64,000 nt of DNA, from positions 4,556,148-4,620,147 of the forward strand of contig CP051228.1 of assembly GCA_017792345.1 (NCBI GenBank). The letters run 5' to 3'. This DNA comes from Mesoflavibacter sp. Its GTDB lineage: Bacteria > Pseudomonadota > Alphaproteobacteria > UBA8366 > Aestuariispiraceae. The notes beneath the pieces are model-generated. The model saw only the letters and a program-made list of their open reading frames with translations. It ran no database searches and was not told where the DNA came from. Below, one piece after another: positions 1-9,500 of the stretch. A program made the position numbers and the translations under genes. The stretch's first letter is position 1, and each line of letters starts with the position of its first letter.

Positions 1-1091
1 ACCAGACGGGAGCGAATGGTCTGCTGCCGCGAAAAGGCAAGCAACTGGCGGGTTAATCCGGCGGCCCGGTTTGCATTCTGCTGAATTTGCATGACGTCCG
101 CGAAAGATGGATCGCCGGGCTGGTGCCGCTGCAGCAACAGATCGCAGAATCCGATGATCGCGGTCAGGACGTTGTTGAAGTCATGTGCAATCCCGCCCGC
201 CAACTGCCCAACCGCCTGCATCTTCTGCGACTGCGCGAATTGCGTTTCGAGCCGTTTGCGCTCGGTCGCATCGATGGCGTGAATCAGAACGCCATGCCGC
301 TCGCGGTCCGGCACGACGGTCCGGTTGGCGTAGATCGTGACGATCCGTTCCTCCTCGGCGTTCAGACGAAGATCGATCGGGGCAACGGTCGGGGTATCGC
401 TCGGCGACTCCGACAGGATGGCCAGTGTTTCGCGCAGCCTCTCCTGATCGTCGGTGACGAACAGGTCGGTAAAGTCCTTGCCGGCGACCGGCCGCCCGCC
501 GATCAGGCGCCGAAATGCCGTATTGGTGTCGCGCACCTGGCCGTCGGCATCCAGTACGACGAGGCCGAACGGGGCACGGTCCAGCGCGCGGTTCATCAGC
601 GCCAGACGGCGTTCCATCGCGTCGTTGCGCCGACGATCCTCGGTGACGTCGCGAAAGACGAGGACGGAACGGCTTTCCATCGGGTCGTCCGGCGCTTCGA
701 CCCGGCGCGCCTCGACCGTCACCCAGCGCACCTCCTCCACCCGTCCCGGGCGTGCGGGAATTGCGACCACCGGCAGATTTCTGTCGCCGGATCCCTCACG
801 AACCGAATCCGGCCGTTCGGCGCGGGCCCGAACGATGGACACGGTGTCTTGGATGTCCCGTGTGCCGCCCAGCAATTCTATGGCCTGATCTACCGTCTCA
901 GGCGCCGTTCCGTCAGTCGGGAACAATCCGATCCCGTCGGTGCAATCCGATATCGAACCGTCCAGTTCGACCGTCAGGATCGCGGCTTCCAGCGCGGTAC
1001 TGGCGGCCAGCCGGATGGCGCGGGTCCGTTCCCGCGCCTTTTCCATATTTGCCCGCCGTCTGCGGTCCCCGCCGAACCAGTTTCCGATCAC
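1..1091 (-). CDS. cckA: CckA-type hybrid sensor histidine kinase, N-terminal part (cut by window edge)
   Basis: Cytoplasmic PAS-containing histidine kinase whose 3' part lies outside the window. Reading the minus strand, about 300 residues contain two PAS-like stretches. They are followed by the dimerisation box KMQAVGQLAGGIAHDFNN, with the phospho-histidine at codon 303, and the LLAFSRQQ motif typical of CckA. CckA is the kinase that feeds CtrA through ChpT. I chose a GTG start whose GTGA overlaps the flhB stop, because AAAAGGA lies 7 nt upstream; ATG at 1046 is an alternative. The protein is therefore coupled to flhB at the end of the flgB operon. Oddly, I see no N-terminal membrane segments, unlike Caulobacter CckA. 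It could be a CckA paralogue rather than the orthologue. Confidence 0.85.
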   Translation of the reverse strand, partial: MIGNWFGGDRRRRANMEKARERTRAIRLAASTALEAAILTVELDGSISDCTDGIGLFPTDGTAPETVDQAIELLGGTRDIQDTVSIVRARAERPDSVREGSGDRNLPVVAIPARPGRVEEVRWVTVEARRVEAPDDPMESRSVLVFRDVTEDRRRNDAMERRLALMNRALDRAPFGLVVLDADGQVRDTNTAFRRLIGGRPVAGKDFTDLFVTDDQERLRETLAILSESPSDTPTVAPIDLRLNAEEERIVTIYANRTVVPDRERHGVLIHAIDATERKRLETQFAQSQKMQAVGQLAGGIAHDFNNVLTAIIGFCDLLLQRHQPGDPSFADVMQIQQNANRAAGLTRQLLAFSRQQTIRSRL

Positions 1092-2164
1092 CCTGGCATC
1101 CTTTTGCCGGACAGTCCGAAGACGTAAGAAATCACCTTCGCCACCGCCTCGTAATGCTCCGCCGGCACTTCCTGATCGATCTCTACCGTCGCATAGAGCG
1201 CGCGGGCCAAGGGCGGGTTTTCGACGATCGCGACGTCGTTCTCTTCCGCGATCGTCCGGATGCGCTGGGCGACGAGATCCTGTCCTTTCGCAACCAGGAC
1301 CGGCGCTTCCATAGTCTCAGGCTTATAGGATAGGGCGACAGCAAAATGGGTCGGGTTCGTCACAACGACGTCAGCCGTCGGAACCGCCTGAATCATCCGT
1401 TCACGCGCGCGCTGCATGCGGATCTGGCGCAGCCGCCCCTTCACCTGCGGATCGCCCTCGGTGTTCTTATATTCTTCCTTCACTTCCTGCTTCGTCATGC
1501 GCAACTGCTTGATATGCTGCATGCGCTGGAAGATGACATCCAGAACCGCGATCACGAACAGAACCGCCAGAATGCCGATGAAGATCCGCAGCACCAGTGC
1601 CTGAATTTCGATCAGAAGTTCCGACACAGGCATTGCCGGCAACGTGTCCAGACGATCCAGTTCCGGCATCAGCAGCACGATGCCGACAATCGCGACCAGC
1701 ACGATTTTAAGGATGCCTTTGATGAACTCGACGAATTGTTTCATCGAGAACAGGCGCTGAAGGCCCTTCATCGGGGATATCTTGCTGAGTTCCGGTTCGA
1801 TCGGTTTGGTCGCGAAATTGAACCCGGTCTGTGAGACGCCGGAGATCAACGCCAGAACCACGAAGACCCCCATCGGGATCGCCAGGATGGTCGCGATGGC
1901 AATGACCAACTCCGTCGTCACCGCCCCCAATCCGCCACGGTCGGTCAGCAGATCGTGCGGCCGTTCCAGAAAACTCATGAAAATCCGGCTCATATCGACC
2001 ATCAGGGTCGGAAAGACGAGCGCGATCATCAGCCCGGTGCCGAACAATAGGACCCAGGTATTGATTTCACGGCTGACCGCGACCTGCCCCTTGGAGCGCG
2101 CATCGCGCAGCCGTTTCGAGGTAGGTTCCTCAGTTTTTTGTGAATCGTCCGGTTGTTCAGACAT
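1088..2164 (-). CDS. flhB: Flagellar type III export apparatus protein FlhB
   Basis: Inner-membrane export gate protein that switches substrate specificity from rod and hook to filament proteins. The 358 residues match the usual length. There are about four hydrophobic segments (near 35-57, 85-112, 150-168 and 190-212) and a charged cytoplasmic linker. The self-cleavage motif NPTH is at 270-273. The N-terminus is the usual polar stretch rich in Asp, Glu and Lys. The gene sits downstream of fliR with a gap of under 20 nt, and its stop overlaps the start of the cckA-like gene. It is read as part of the flgB-flgC-fliE-fliQ-fliR-flhB operon. FliK (at 49.5 kb) is the expected partner in the switch. 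Confidence 0.98.
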   Translation of the reverse strand: MSEQPDDSQKTEEPTSKRLRDARSKGQVAVSREINTWVLLFGTGLMIALVFPTLMVDMSRIFMSFLERPHDLLTDRGGLGAVTTELVIAIATILAIPMGVFVVLALISGVSQTGFNFATKPIEPELSKISPMKGLQRLFSMKQFVEFIKGILKIVLVAIVGIVLLMPELDRLDTLPAMPVSELLIEIQALVLRIFIGILAVLFVIAVLDVIFQRMQHIKQLRMTKQEVKEEYKNTEGDPQVKGRLRQIRMQRARERMIQAVPTADVVVTNPTHFAVALSYKPETMEAPVLVAKGQDLVAQRIRTIAEENDVAIVENPPLARALYATVEIDQEVPAEHYEAVAKVISYVFGLSGKRMPG

Positions 2165-2182
2165 ATCCCGTCACCAGGCGCG

Positions 2183-2944
2183 TCAGAGCGGCAGAAACTG
2201 GCCGAGGAACGCGTGATACTCACTCAAGAACCACATCATGGTGGCGCTCAAGGTAATCATCAACAGATACAAGCCCATCATAATCTGCAGCGGCATCGCG
2301 ATGAAGAAGACCTGCATCTGCGGCATCAATCGTGCCAGCAGCCCCAGCAGAACATAGAACAGCAGAGAAACCAGAACGATCGGCGCCGCCAATTGGAGAC
2401 CCAGGCGGAAGGAATCCGTGACCGTCCGGGCCACGACATCCGCCATATCCCCCACCATCGGATAGACCCCCGGCTGGAACAGGACATAGCTTTCCACCAC
2501 GGCGCGGATCAGCAGATGATGGCTGTCCGTCGCGAACAGCAGAAGAATACCGATCAGCGACAACAGAATGGACAGCAGCGCGCCCTGATCCGCCGCGAGG
2601 GGGTTGAACATCAGCGCACTCGCAAGGCCGCTCATGAAACTGTAGAACGACCCGGCGATGGCAAGGGCCATGAACAACAGCCGCGCCGTTGTCCCGATGA
2701 ACAATCCGACCATGATTTCGATGAACAGCAGGCCCAGCATCCCGGACAGGCTGGGCGGCAGATCCGGGATGACCGGATCGACGGTCGGGGCGACCACCAG
2801 CGCGATCAGCACCGCCAGCGCCAGCCGCGCGCGCGGGGTCAGAAATTGCTCCCCGATCGTGGGCAACATAACAAAGGCGCTGCCCACACGGGCAAACACC
2901 ATGAACACGGTGAACACTTCGGCCGTCAGAACGGCTTGAAGCAT
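2183..2944 (-). CDS. fliR: Flagellar export gate protein FliR
   Basis: Integral membrane component of the FliP5Q4R1 export gate. The 253 residues are almost entirely hydrophobic helices, with FliR-type segments such as FMVFARVGSAFVMLP near the N-terminus and the conserved central GxxxG-rich helices. It lies between fliQ (28-nt gap) and flhB (18-nt gap) on the same strand, the classical fliQ-fliR-flhB order. Nothing is missing or unusual. Confidence 0.97.
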   Translation of the reverse strand: MLQAVLTAEVFTVFMVFARVGSAFVMLPTIGEQFLTPRARLALAVLIALVVAPTVDPVIPDLPPSLSGMLGLLFIEIMVGLFIGTTARLLFMALAIAGSFYSFMSGLASALMFNPLAADQGALLSILLSLIGILLLFATDSHHLLIRAVVESYVLFQPGVYPMVGDMADVVARTVTDSFRLGLQLAAPIVLVSLLFYVLLGLLARLMPQMQVFFIAMPLQIMMGLYLLMITLSATMMWFLSEYHAFLGQFLPL

Positions 2945-2972
2945 TTCGGCGGCCCCTCAGGCGGGTTCGCGG

Positions 2973-3239
2973 TCAGCCGATCGCGACGATCTTGTCCATC
3001 AGGAACATCGTCAGGTCGGTCAGCCGCCGCAACATGAACGGCAGCAGGACCAACAGGGACAGAAAGATCACGATGATTTTTGGAACGAAGGTCAGGGTCA
3101 CTTCCTGAATCTGGGTCAGCGCCTGAAAAATCGCGATCGCCAAGCCGACCGCCAAACCGATTATCATCAGCGGGCTCGACACGATCAGCAGGGCATAAAC
3201 CGCCTCTCGCGCAACATCGAGTGCTTGGGCTTCGTTCAT
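2973..3239 (-). CDS. fliQ: Flagellar export gate protein FliQ
   Basis: Small membrane protein of the flagellar export gate. The 88 residues form two transmembrane helices, at about 17-39 and 50-75, joined by a short loop, as is typical of FliQ. The N-terminus MNEAQALDVAREAVY is family-like. It follows fliE after an 83-nt gap and precedes fliR. Confidence 0.97.
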   Translation of the reverse strand: MNEAQALDVAREAVYALLIVSSPLMIIGLAVGLAIAIFQALTQIQEVTLTFVPKIIVIFLSLLVLLPFMLRRLTDLTMFLMDKIVAIG

Positions 3240-3322
3240 CGTGCTTCCGTCTTACGCCGGCGCGCCGCCCCGGCGGCGGCACATCGGACAGACTATCCGA
3301 TTCCGCCCGGGGCCAAGCCGGA

Positions 3323-3643
3323 TCAGATCGGCATACGCAGGATTTCCTGATAGGCCGAAATGACCCTGTCGCGCACCGTCACGATTGTGTTCAGTGTGCC
3401 TTCCGCCTCGGCCAGCGCGGTCACGACCTCAGTCACATTCGCCTGACCGGCCATGGCCCGCGCGGTCACTTCCTCGGCCTTATAGTTGGTGTCGATGGCG
3501 TCTTTCGCGGCATCTCGCACCAGATCGACGAAGCTGGAGCCGCTGGATTGGGCAGTCTCTTCCTGAGCGCCGGTGTTGAACGTCCGGCCTACCCCTGCAT
3601 TGGCGCGATAAGCCGCCGCTGCCGACATCGGATCTATTGCCAT
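3323..3643 (-). CDS. fliE: Flagellar hook-basal body protein FliE
   Basis: FliE is the MS-ring to rod junction protein and the first protein exported by the flagellar secretion system. The 106 residues show the variable N-terminus and the conserved C-terminal helix pattern (VVTALAEAEGTLNTIVTVRDRVISAY). That helix packs against FliP/FliR and FlgB in known structures. It lies 115 nt after flgC in the flgB operon, the usual flgB-flgC-fliE order. A good Shine-Dalgarno sequence (AAAGGAGAGG) precedes the ATG. Confidence 0.96.
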   Translation of the reverse strand: MAIDPMSAAAAYRANAGVGRTFNTGAQEETAQSSGSSFVDLVRDAAKDAIDTNYKAEEVTARAMAGQANVTEVVTALAEAEGTLNTIVTVRDRVISAYQEILRMPI

Positions 3644-3758
3644 CGTTCCTCTCCTTTGCGCCGGGGCGGCAAAACCAGTCCGCTATGCCGCGCCTCCCGT
3701 CATACTACCCGATTTCGCCGCGCGGGTCTCTCCCTCCCGAGCGGCCGGGTTTTAGGCG

Positions 3759-4169
3759 TCAGCGAAGGATGCTCACCGTCTGCGAGAACATCGTCTTCGC
3801 CATTTCGACCATGCGCAGGTTGGCCTGATAGCTTCGGCTCGCTTCGCGCATGTCCATCGATTCAATCAGCGTGCTGACATTGGGTAACTGAACATACCCG
3901 TCCTCGTTCGCCGCCGGATGCGACGGATCGAACTGAAGTTCGAAATCCGACGAATCCTCACCGATTTCCCGGACCCGTACCACATCGGCCTGCAATGCGT
4001 CATCCATGACGTTCTTGAAGGTAATGACCTTGCGGCGATAAGGATCGCCACCCGGGGTGTCGGCCACGGAATCCGCGTTGGCGATGTTTTCCGAGATTAC
4101 CCGCAGGCGCACGCCCTGAGCGCGCATGCCCGACCCGGCGATGAACATCGAAGCCCGAAAATCGTCCAT
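3759..4169 (-). CDS. flgC: Flagellar proximal rod protein FlgC
   Basis: Proximal rod subunit secreted through the flagellar export gate. The 136 residues carry the rod/hook N-terminal signature with ENIANADS and the C-terminal heptad helix ending in KTMFSQTVSILR. The family N-terminal motif SGMRAQGVRLRVISENIAN is clear. It begins 27 nt after flgB and is followed by fliE. Confidence 0.97.
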   Translation of the reverse strand: MDDFRASMFIAGSGMRAQGVRLRVISENIANADSVADTPGGDPYRRKVITFKNVMDDALQADVVRVREIGEDSSDFELQFDPSHPAANEDGYVQLPNVSTLIESMDMREASRSYQANLRMVEMAKTMFSQTVSILR

Positions 4170-4196
4170 TTTACTGTCCTCCTGCCGAAGCGCCTA

Positions 4197-4610
4197 TCAG
4201 CCGCCCTGGCCGCCGCGGCCGAGCGCCGCGCGGTGAAGCTGCATGTATTTGCGGTAGATGTTGGTGGCCAGCGTGAAGTCGCCGGCGGTCTGGCTGAGCT
4301 TCATCATCTGCTCTTCCAGAACCACGCTGTTTTCGTCGATGGAAACTTCGTAGGTCTTTTGTTCCTGGTTCTCCCGGAAGCGCGCCGTATCTTGCGGCAG
4401 GGCCACATGGCGCGGATCGGAGACGGCCAGCGAAACCGGTGCCGCCTGTCGCGACATCGAATCCTTGAAGTTCAGCGGCTTCAGATCCCGGGCATTGTAG
4501 TCCGGTGTATCTGCGTTCGCGACATTCTGCGCCAGCACGCGTTGCCGCTGACCCAGCCAGGTCATCTTTTCGGTCATCATTCCGAAAAGGGTGGTGTTTC
4601 CCATTCCCAT
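4197..4610 (-). CDS. flgB: Flagellar proximal rod protein FlgB
   Basis: Proximal rod protein. The mature sequence of 137 residues begins MGMGNTTLFGMMTEKM and contains the family motif LAQNVANADTPDYNARDL. I chose ATG 4610 because GAGAGGAC lies 9 nt upstream. The open frame continues to 4757, but it runs through the sigma-54 promoter and has no homology-like features. This is the first gene of the flgB-flgC-fliE-fliQ-fliR-flhB-cckA operon, with its promoter at 4687-4702. Its 5' leader is about 67 nt. Confidence 0.96.
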   Translation of the reverse strand: MGMGNTTLFGMMTEKMTWLGQRQRVLAQNVANADTPDYNARDLKPLNFKDSMSRQAAPVSLAVSDPRHVALPQDTARFRENQEQKTYEVSIDENSVVLEEQMMKLSQTAGDFTLATNIYRKYMQLHRAALGRGGQGG

Positions 4611-4686
4611 CGGATTTGTCCTCTCTCCAGTTCCCGTCGGGCCACCGGCCTCTCCTCCGGCTGAACGGCCCCACGCTGAAAGGGAA

Positions 4687-4702
4687 AGCAAGCTCCGTGC
4701 CA
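4687..4702 (-). promoter_or_regulatory. Sigma-54 promoter of the flgB operon
   Basis: The minus strand reads TGGCACGGAGCTTGCT, a full match to the TGGCACG-N4-TTGCW consensus with the -24 GG and -12 GC ten bases apart. Transcription would start near 4677, about 67 nt before flgB. FlbD (at 59.2 kb) is the expected activator. Confidence 0.88.
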
Positions 4703-5006
4703 AACTTGATCTTTGACCAAGCGATTCGAGCGTTACGCTATTTTTCCCGTCCAACACCTAACAAGTTAACATAATAATCCACCAATAAAAACGTTAACTA
4801 ACTCCGTATGGATCGGATCTTTAAGGGATAATAATTTCACACACAAAACAAGATATAATAATTCATAATCCAATTCCGCTTCCGCCCCCGGAAACACCTA
4901 ATTATTACTTTAAGTGTCAGAACCACCACATCCGATTTTTCCGAAAACCCATTGATATTGATCGATAAAACCGTGCATACTCGTCACTCCAGAACGGAGC
5001 CTAACC
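4703..5006. other. AT-rich divergent intergenic region between flgB and the fhlB-like gene
   Basis: About 300 bases without a gene and much more AT-rich than the surroundings. It contains the upstream side of the flgB sigma-54 promoter and two exact GTTAAC hexamers at 4765-4770 and 4793-4798, 28 bases apart. There is a weak sigma-70-like promoter toward the plus-strand gene at 4952-4981. No open frame or stable terminator hairpin was seen. Confidence 0.7.
4952..4981 (+). promoter_or_regulatory. Candidate sigma-70-type promoter before the fhlB-like gene
   Basis: TTGATA, an 18-base spacer, then CATACT. Transcription would start about 20 bases before the ATG at 5007. No sigma-54 element was seen on this strand in the intergenic region, so this is the best candidate, but AT-rich sequence gives chance matches. 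Confidence 0.3.
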
Positions 5007-5354
5007 ATGGACAGAAGTAAGCGGCCCTTCTCCAAACTGCGCTTACCCACAGACGACCCCGACCGGTCGTCGCCGCCGGAAAGCGTCGCCGTTGCCCTGA
5101 CCTACAAGCCGGACAATGCCGATCAGGCCCCTGTCGTCAGCGCGAGCGGTCGCGGCTATCTTGCTGAAAGAATTATAGAAATGGCGACCGACCTGGATAT
5201 CCCAGTACGGTCGGATTCCGATCTGGTCGAGATCCTGGCCGCTACCGAAGTCGGTGAGGAGATCCCGGTCGAAGCCTTCATCGCGGTGGCGGAAATCCTT
5301 CGCTACGTCTACGCTTTGAATGGTCGGTCGCCGCCGGATATGACCCGGCGCTAG
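5007..5354 (+). CDS. FlhB C-terminal domain paralogue (FhlB-like)
   Basis: A 115-residue stand-alone cytoplasmic protein equivalent to the C-terminal domain of FlhB. The stretch VAVALTYKPDNADQAPVV aligns with the sequence right after NPTH in FlhB of this window (HFAVALSYKPETMEAPVL). The end, VEAFIAVAEILRYVYAL, matches the FlhB end. The NPTH cleavage motif itself is absent and replaced by an unrelated polar N-terminus. Such proteins can substitute for the FlhB C-terminal fragment in some bacteria. It precedes fliO and fliP, so a role in the export apparatus is likely. Confidence 0.88.
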   Translation: MDRSKRPFSKLRLPTDDPDRSSPPESVAVALTYKPDNADQAPVVSASGRGYLAERIIEMATDLDIPVRSDSDLVEILAATEVGEEIPVEAFIAVAEILRYVYALNGRSPPDMTRR

Positions 5355-5424
5355 CATTGCCCGCGCGGCCCGCCGGGCCGGCCGACCCACGTCACTTCGT
5401 CGACCGGAAGGCCGGACAAACGGT

Positions 5425-5811
5425 ATGGACCCCGCCGATTACGCACAATTCGTCCTGGCGCTGATCTTCGTTCTAGGCCTGATCGGCTTGGCGGCGTTGA
5501 TGCTGCGGCGCTTCGGTCCCGGCGCGCTGTCCCTTCCCCGAAACCGCACGGGCGCGCGCCGCCTCAGCGTGGTCGAAGCCTTACCGATCGATCCCCGTCG
5601 GCGCTTGCTGCTGGTCCGCCGCGACGGCGTCGAGCACCTGCTGTTGCTGGGTCCCAACGGCGACCGAATTGTGGAAAGCGATATCGAAGCGCCGGAGGAG
5701 ATTGAAGCGGAAACGCATCCCGCCGCCGTCGGTGTCGCCCAGCGGTTCGATGCCGTCGTCCGGCAGATCCGCCGGAAGCCCGCGGCCAAGGATGAAAGGC
5801 GCGAAGCATGA
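5425..5811 (+). CDS. fliO: Flagellar biosynthetic protein FliO
   Basis: Membrane protein that helps assemble the FliP ring. The 128 residues have one transmembrane helix at about 8-28 and then a basic cytoplasmic domain. The FliO/MopB pattern is present (LSVVEALPIDPRRRLLLVRRDGVEHLLLLG). Its stop overlaps the fliP start by ATGA, indicating translational coupling. The 70-nt gap to the upstream gene is very GC-rich. Confidence 0.92.
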   Translation: MDPADYAQFVLALIFVLGLIGLAALMLRRFGPGALSLPRNRTGARRLSVVEALPIDPRRRLLLVRRDGVEHLLLLGPNGDRIVESDIEAPEEIEAETHPAAVGVAQRFDAVVRQIRRKPAAKDERREA

Positions 5812-6572
5812 CCTGCCGTCGCCCTCGCCTTCTCCTCCACCTGCTGCCGGCACTCGCGGTCGGGTCGGCGCTGATGCTGTTACTGACGGTTCCGGCCGCC
5901 GCCCAATCGATCAACATCGATATCGGCGAAGGCGGCACGGTCACGGGGCGGCTGGTTCAACTGATCGCCCTGCTGACGGTTCTGTCCCTGGCGCCGTCTC
6001 TGCTGGTCATGATCACCAGCTTCACCCGTTTGATCATCGCCTTCTCGCTTCTGCGGACGGCTTTCGGCGCGCAGCAGACACCGCCGAACACGGTCCTGAT
6101 CAGCCTCGCGCTGTTCCTCACCTTCTTCATCATGCAGCCGACGCTCGAACAATCCTATACCGACGGTATCCAGCCGCTGATCGAGGAGGAGATTTCCGAG
6201 GAAGTCGCATTCGACCGGGCAATCGCGCCGTTCCGGGATTTCATGCTGCGCCATGTGCGCGATCGCGATTTGATGCTGTTTCTGGATATTGGCGGCATGC
6301 CCGCGGTCGAGAATCCGGAAGACACGCCGCTGCGCGCCCTGATCCCGGCCTTCATGATTTCCGAGTTGAAGCGCGCCTTCGAAATCGGGTTCCTGCTGTT
6401 CGTCCCCTTTGTCGTGATCGACATGGTCATCGCGTCGGTCCTGATGTCGATGGGGATGATGATGCTGCCGCCGGTGATGATCTCACTGCCGTTCAAGCTG
6501 ATCTTCTTCGTGCTGGTCGATGGCTGGTATCTGGTGGTCGGCAGCCTGGTACAGAGCTTCAACCCGATATAG
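5808..6572 (+). CDS. fliP: Flagellar export gate protein FliP
   Basis: Core subunit of the export gate. The 254 residues start with a cleavable signal peptide (about 1-32, ending PAAAQS). Family motifs follow: LAPSLLVMITSFTR, FLLRTAFGAQQTPPN-like sequence, and the C-terminal helices MMMLPPVMISLPFKL. It overlaps fliO by 4 nt. It ends 7 nt from the stop of the convergent giant periplasmic gene, with no terminator visible between them. Confidence 0.98.
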   Translation: MTCRRPRLLLHLLPALAVGSALMLLLTVPAAAQSINIDIGEGGTVTGRLVQLIALLTVLSLAPSLLVMITSFTRLIIAFSLLRTAFGAQQTPPNTVLISLALFLTFFIMQPTLEQSYTDGIQPLIEEEISEEVAFDRAIAPFRDFMLRHVRDRDLMLFLDIGGMPAVENPEDTPLRALIPAFMISELKRAFEIGFLLFVPFVVIDMVIASVLMSMGMMMLPPVMISLPFKLIFFVLVDGWYLVVGSLVQSFNPI

Positions 6573-6579
6573 CGACGCT

Positions 6580-9500
6580 TCAGGAAGCACTGACCTGGAC
6601 GTTCGGCGGTTCAGGCGGCGCGAACAGGCGGTCGCGGTACTCCGTCAGGAAATTGTCGAACCGCTGCGCGCCGATCAACTGATCGACGGTTTGCAGCACG
6701 TCGCCGCCCGTCGGCGGGCGTTCCTGATTGGTGATATAGTCGAAAACGCCCGACAGGCTGCTATTCGCCATGGTCGGTCCCCATAGGTCCACCAGATCGC
6801 GCAACCCGTCGCGGTCGTTGTTCTGATACAGCGCCACGGCCCAATTCACGACATAGCGCGCGGGTTGCCCCTCGATGCCCTCCGCCGGATCGGCTGGCGG
6901 GTTCCCCGCGAGCCGTTGCAGGACCTTCGCGGATTCCTGCCAATTTTCGGTCTGACGGTAGATGTCCCGGCGCAGCATATCGGCCTCCAGGCTGACATCG
7001 CCGGCCAGTTCCTTGATGGCCTCGTCATAATCGCCCAATTGGAACTTGGCGCGCGCGCGAAGACGGTCCCTGTCGGCCCGCAATCCCGGGTCGATCTCCA
7101 GGAAATCCAAGTCCCCGCCGCCTTTCGATAGGGCTTCCTCCGCCATGCGCGGTTCGTCGTCCAGGAGATAGATCAGCGCGAGCTTGGAACTCAACCGCAC
7201 CCGTTCTTCGCCCGGCGGCAGCCGGTTCTCGTCGGCCAGCAACTCTTCGAGTTTCTCCGCCGCCTCTTCCAAAAGATCGATCGCCGCCAACCGGTCGGCA
7301 ATGTTCTCGATCAGCCTGTCGCCCGCCACACCGGCCGGTGTCAGTTCCTTGAATTCCTCATAGAGCGCCAGGGCGCGCAGCGGCGCCAGATCGTCAACGC
7401 CCCCTTCCAGGAACAGTTGCTTGAAGACCTCGGTCATCTCGCCGGCCAGGTCTTCCGCGACCGGATCGCCGGGGAAATACTTTACCGCCGTTCGATAAAC
7501 ATCCAGCCCCTCGAAATAGTCCGGCTGCCTCAGATACAATTCGCCGAGGCTGCGCAGAAGGTAGAGTTCCGTCCGATCGCCCCGCCAGGCGTAGCGCAGA
7601 CGTTCCATCCGCTCCAAGGCCTCGTCATCGTCCATCAGGCCCTGCCGCAGTCCAAGGCGGATCCAGGCTAGTTCCGCCTGGTAGGCGTATTTGCGATCGC
7701 CGCTCGCCATCACCTCTTGGAAGATTTCCTCCGCCAGCGTGAAATCGGTCTTTGCGACCGCCAAACGCCCGCGATGGTAATCCAGCGCCGCCCGCTGCCC
7801 CTTCGTCAACGCGCCGCGATCCAGTTCCAGTTGGTCGATCCAGGCTTCCGCGCCGTGCAGGTTCTTGTTCGCGAAGGCGGTTTCGATACGCAACAGGCCG
7901 AGATGCGCCTTCAGCGGGAAAGGATAGCGCGTCAGCAGACTGTCGCCCGGTCCGAACGCGTCGCTGGCAGGGCCGTAGAGACCTTCCTGGGCCAGCGCCG
8001 CACCGCGCCAGATCGCCGCTTCCGCAAACCCGTCGAGACGCGGGTCGTTCAGTAATCCGCGCGCCTGCTCGCTGCGCCCCGCCAGAACGGCGGCGGCGGC
8101 ATGCAGCGCCTGATTCTCCGGGCGCTGCATGAGCTGACTGTCGGACTTCTCCACCACACGCAGGACGCCAAGAGCCTCCTGGCCCCGGTCATGGGCCATC
8201 ATGAACCCGGCGAAGTCCAGCCGCGCCGTATTGATCTTCTCGTCCGGCACTTCCGACAGAGATTGCACCAACGCCCGCTGGGATTGCTGGAACTCAGCCT
8301 GGCTGCCGCGCATCAGGCCGGCCAGATCGAAAAGCCGCCGCGCGCTGAGGATCGGTCCGGAAGCTATCGGCGCTTCCGGTGCGATCGCGGTAATGGCTAG
8401 GCCGTCCGGGTCGCTGATCTGATAACCGTCGAAATTGCGATCCAGCAGGACCGTATCGGACAGCCGGACCATGGCGAGCCCTTGCGCGCTGGGCAGCAGT
8501 TCGAATTCCGGATAGCGGCGAAGACCGTCTACGCCGGACCCGGATTCGTGAAATGTGGCGACGCGCATCACGTCGCCCATTTCCGGATCGGGCACGTTCA
8601 GGGCCGCACCGGGATCGTCGCTGGGGAAGAGCAGATGCGGCCCGATCTCGGACGTCACATCGGCGGCAATCGGCGCCTGACTGATAGGGCGCAGCGGTGC
8701 GTTGACGAAATCCACGACCCAGGTGAAGCCTTCACGCCGGACGCGGACATTGACGTTCCGATCCGAAACCTGGGCACGCAATACGGTCGCGCCGGATACC
8801 GGCAGCTGGTCGACCCGTTCAACGATTGGCGCGCCCTTGGCCCTCAATTCCGCCAGTTCGATAGGCCGCGACGCGTCGAAAACGATCCAGATATTGTCTG
8901 CCCGACGGAATACGGCGGCGCCGACATTCTGGTCCCATTCAAAGACAAAATCGAATATCGGCGGTCCGGCATCGTCCTGCGCCGCAGTGGGCGTTTCCGA
9001 AGCCGGTTGATCGGATTGTGCGGTCTCCGTCGGCGTCGGCGCCGGGACGGGCTCTCGTTGAGCAGGTTCAGCCGCCGCCTGCTCGGCCGGTGCCGGTTCC
9101 GGCGGTGGCGGAACGTTCGGGACCTCCGGGGTCATACCGTCGCGAAAGGCGATGGTCCCCTCTTGCAACGCCTCGGCCAGGGCCGCCTGACTTCGCGCCT
9201 CCTGCTGCGCTTCCGGCAGTTCCTGGCGCGGTGTTTCCGCCACTTCAGGCGTGGGGGGCGCGGGTGTTTCCGTCTGGGCCGGGGGTGCGGCGGCTTCCGG
9301 CGTAGGCGCCTCAGGTTGCGGTGCCTGCGGCAGTTGGGCGACAGCCAGCGGCTCGGCGGCTACGTTGCGGATCCTGGCGTCCGCCAGAACATCCAGAACG
9401 ACCTTCTCTTCCAGCGGAAAGTGACGCAGTTCTGCAGCGGCCGGCACCGCGAAGGTGATCACCGTTCGATCGGCCGACGGCACCGCCGCGGCGACCCGAA

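Noticed and set aside
4611-4757. N-terminal extension of flgB
   Set aside because: It spans the perfect sigma-54 promoter and its Shine-Dalgarno sequence; the family starts at MGMGNTT.
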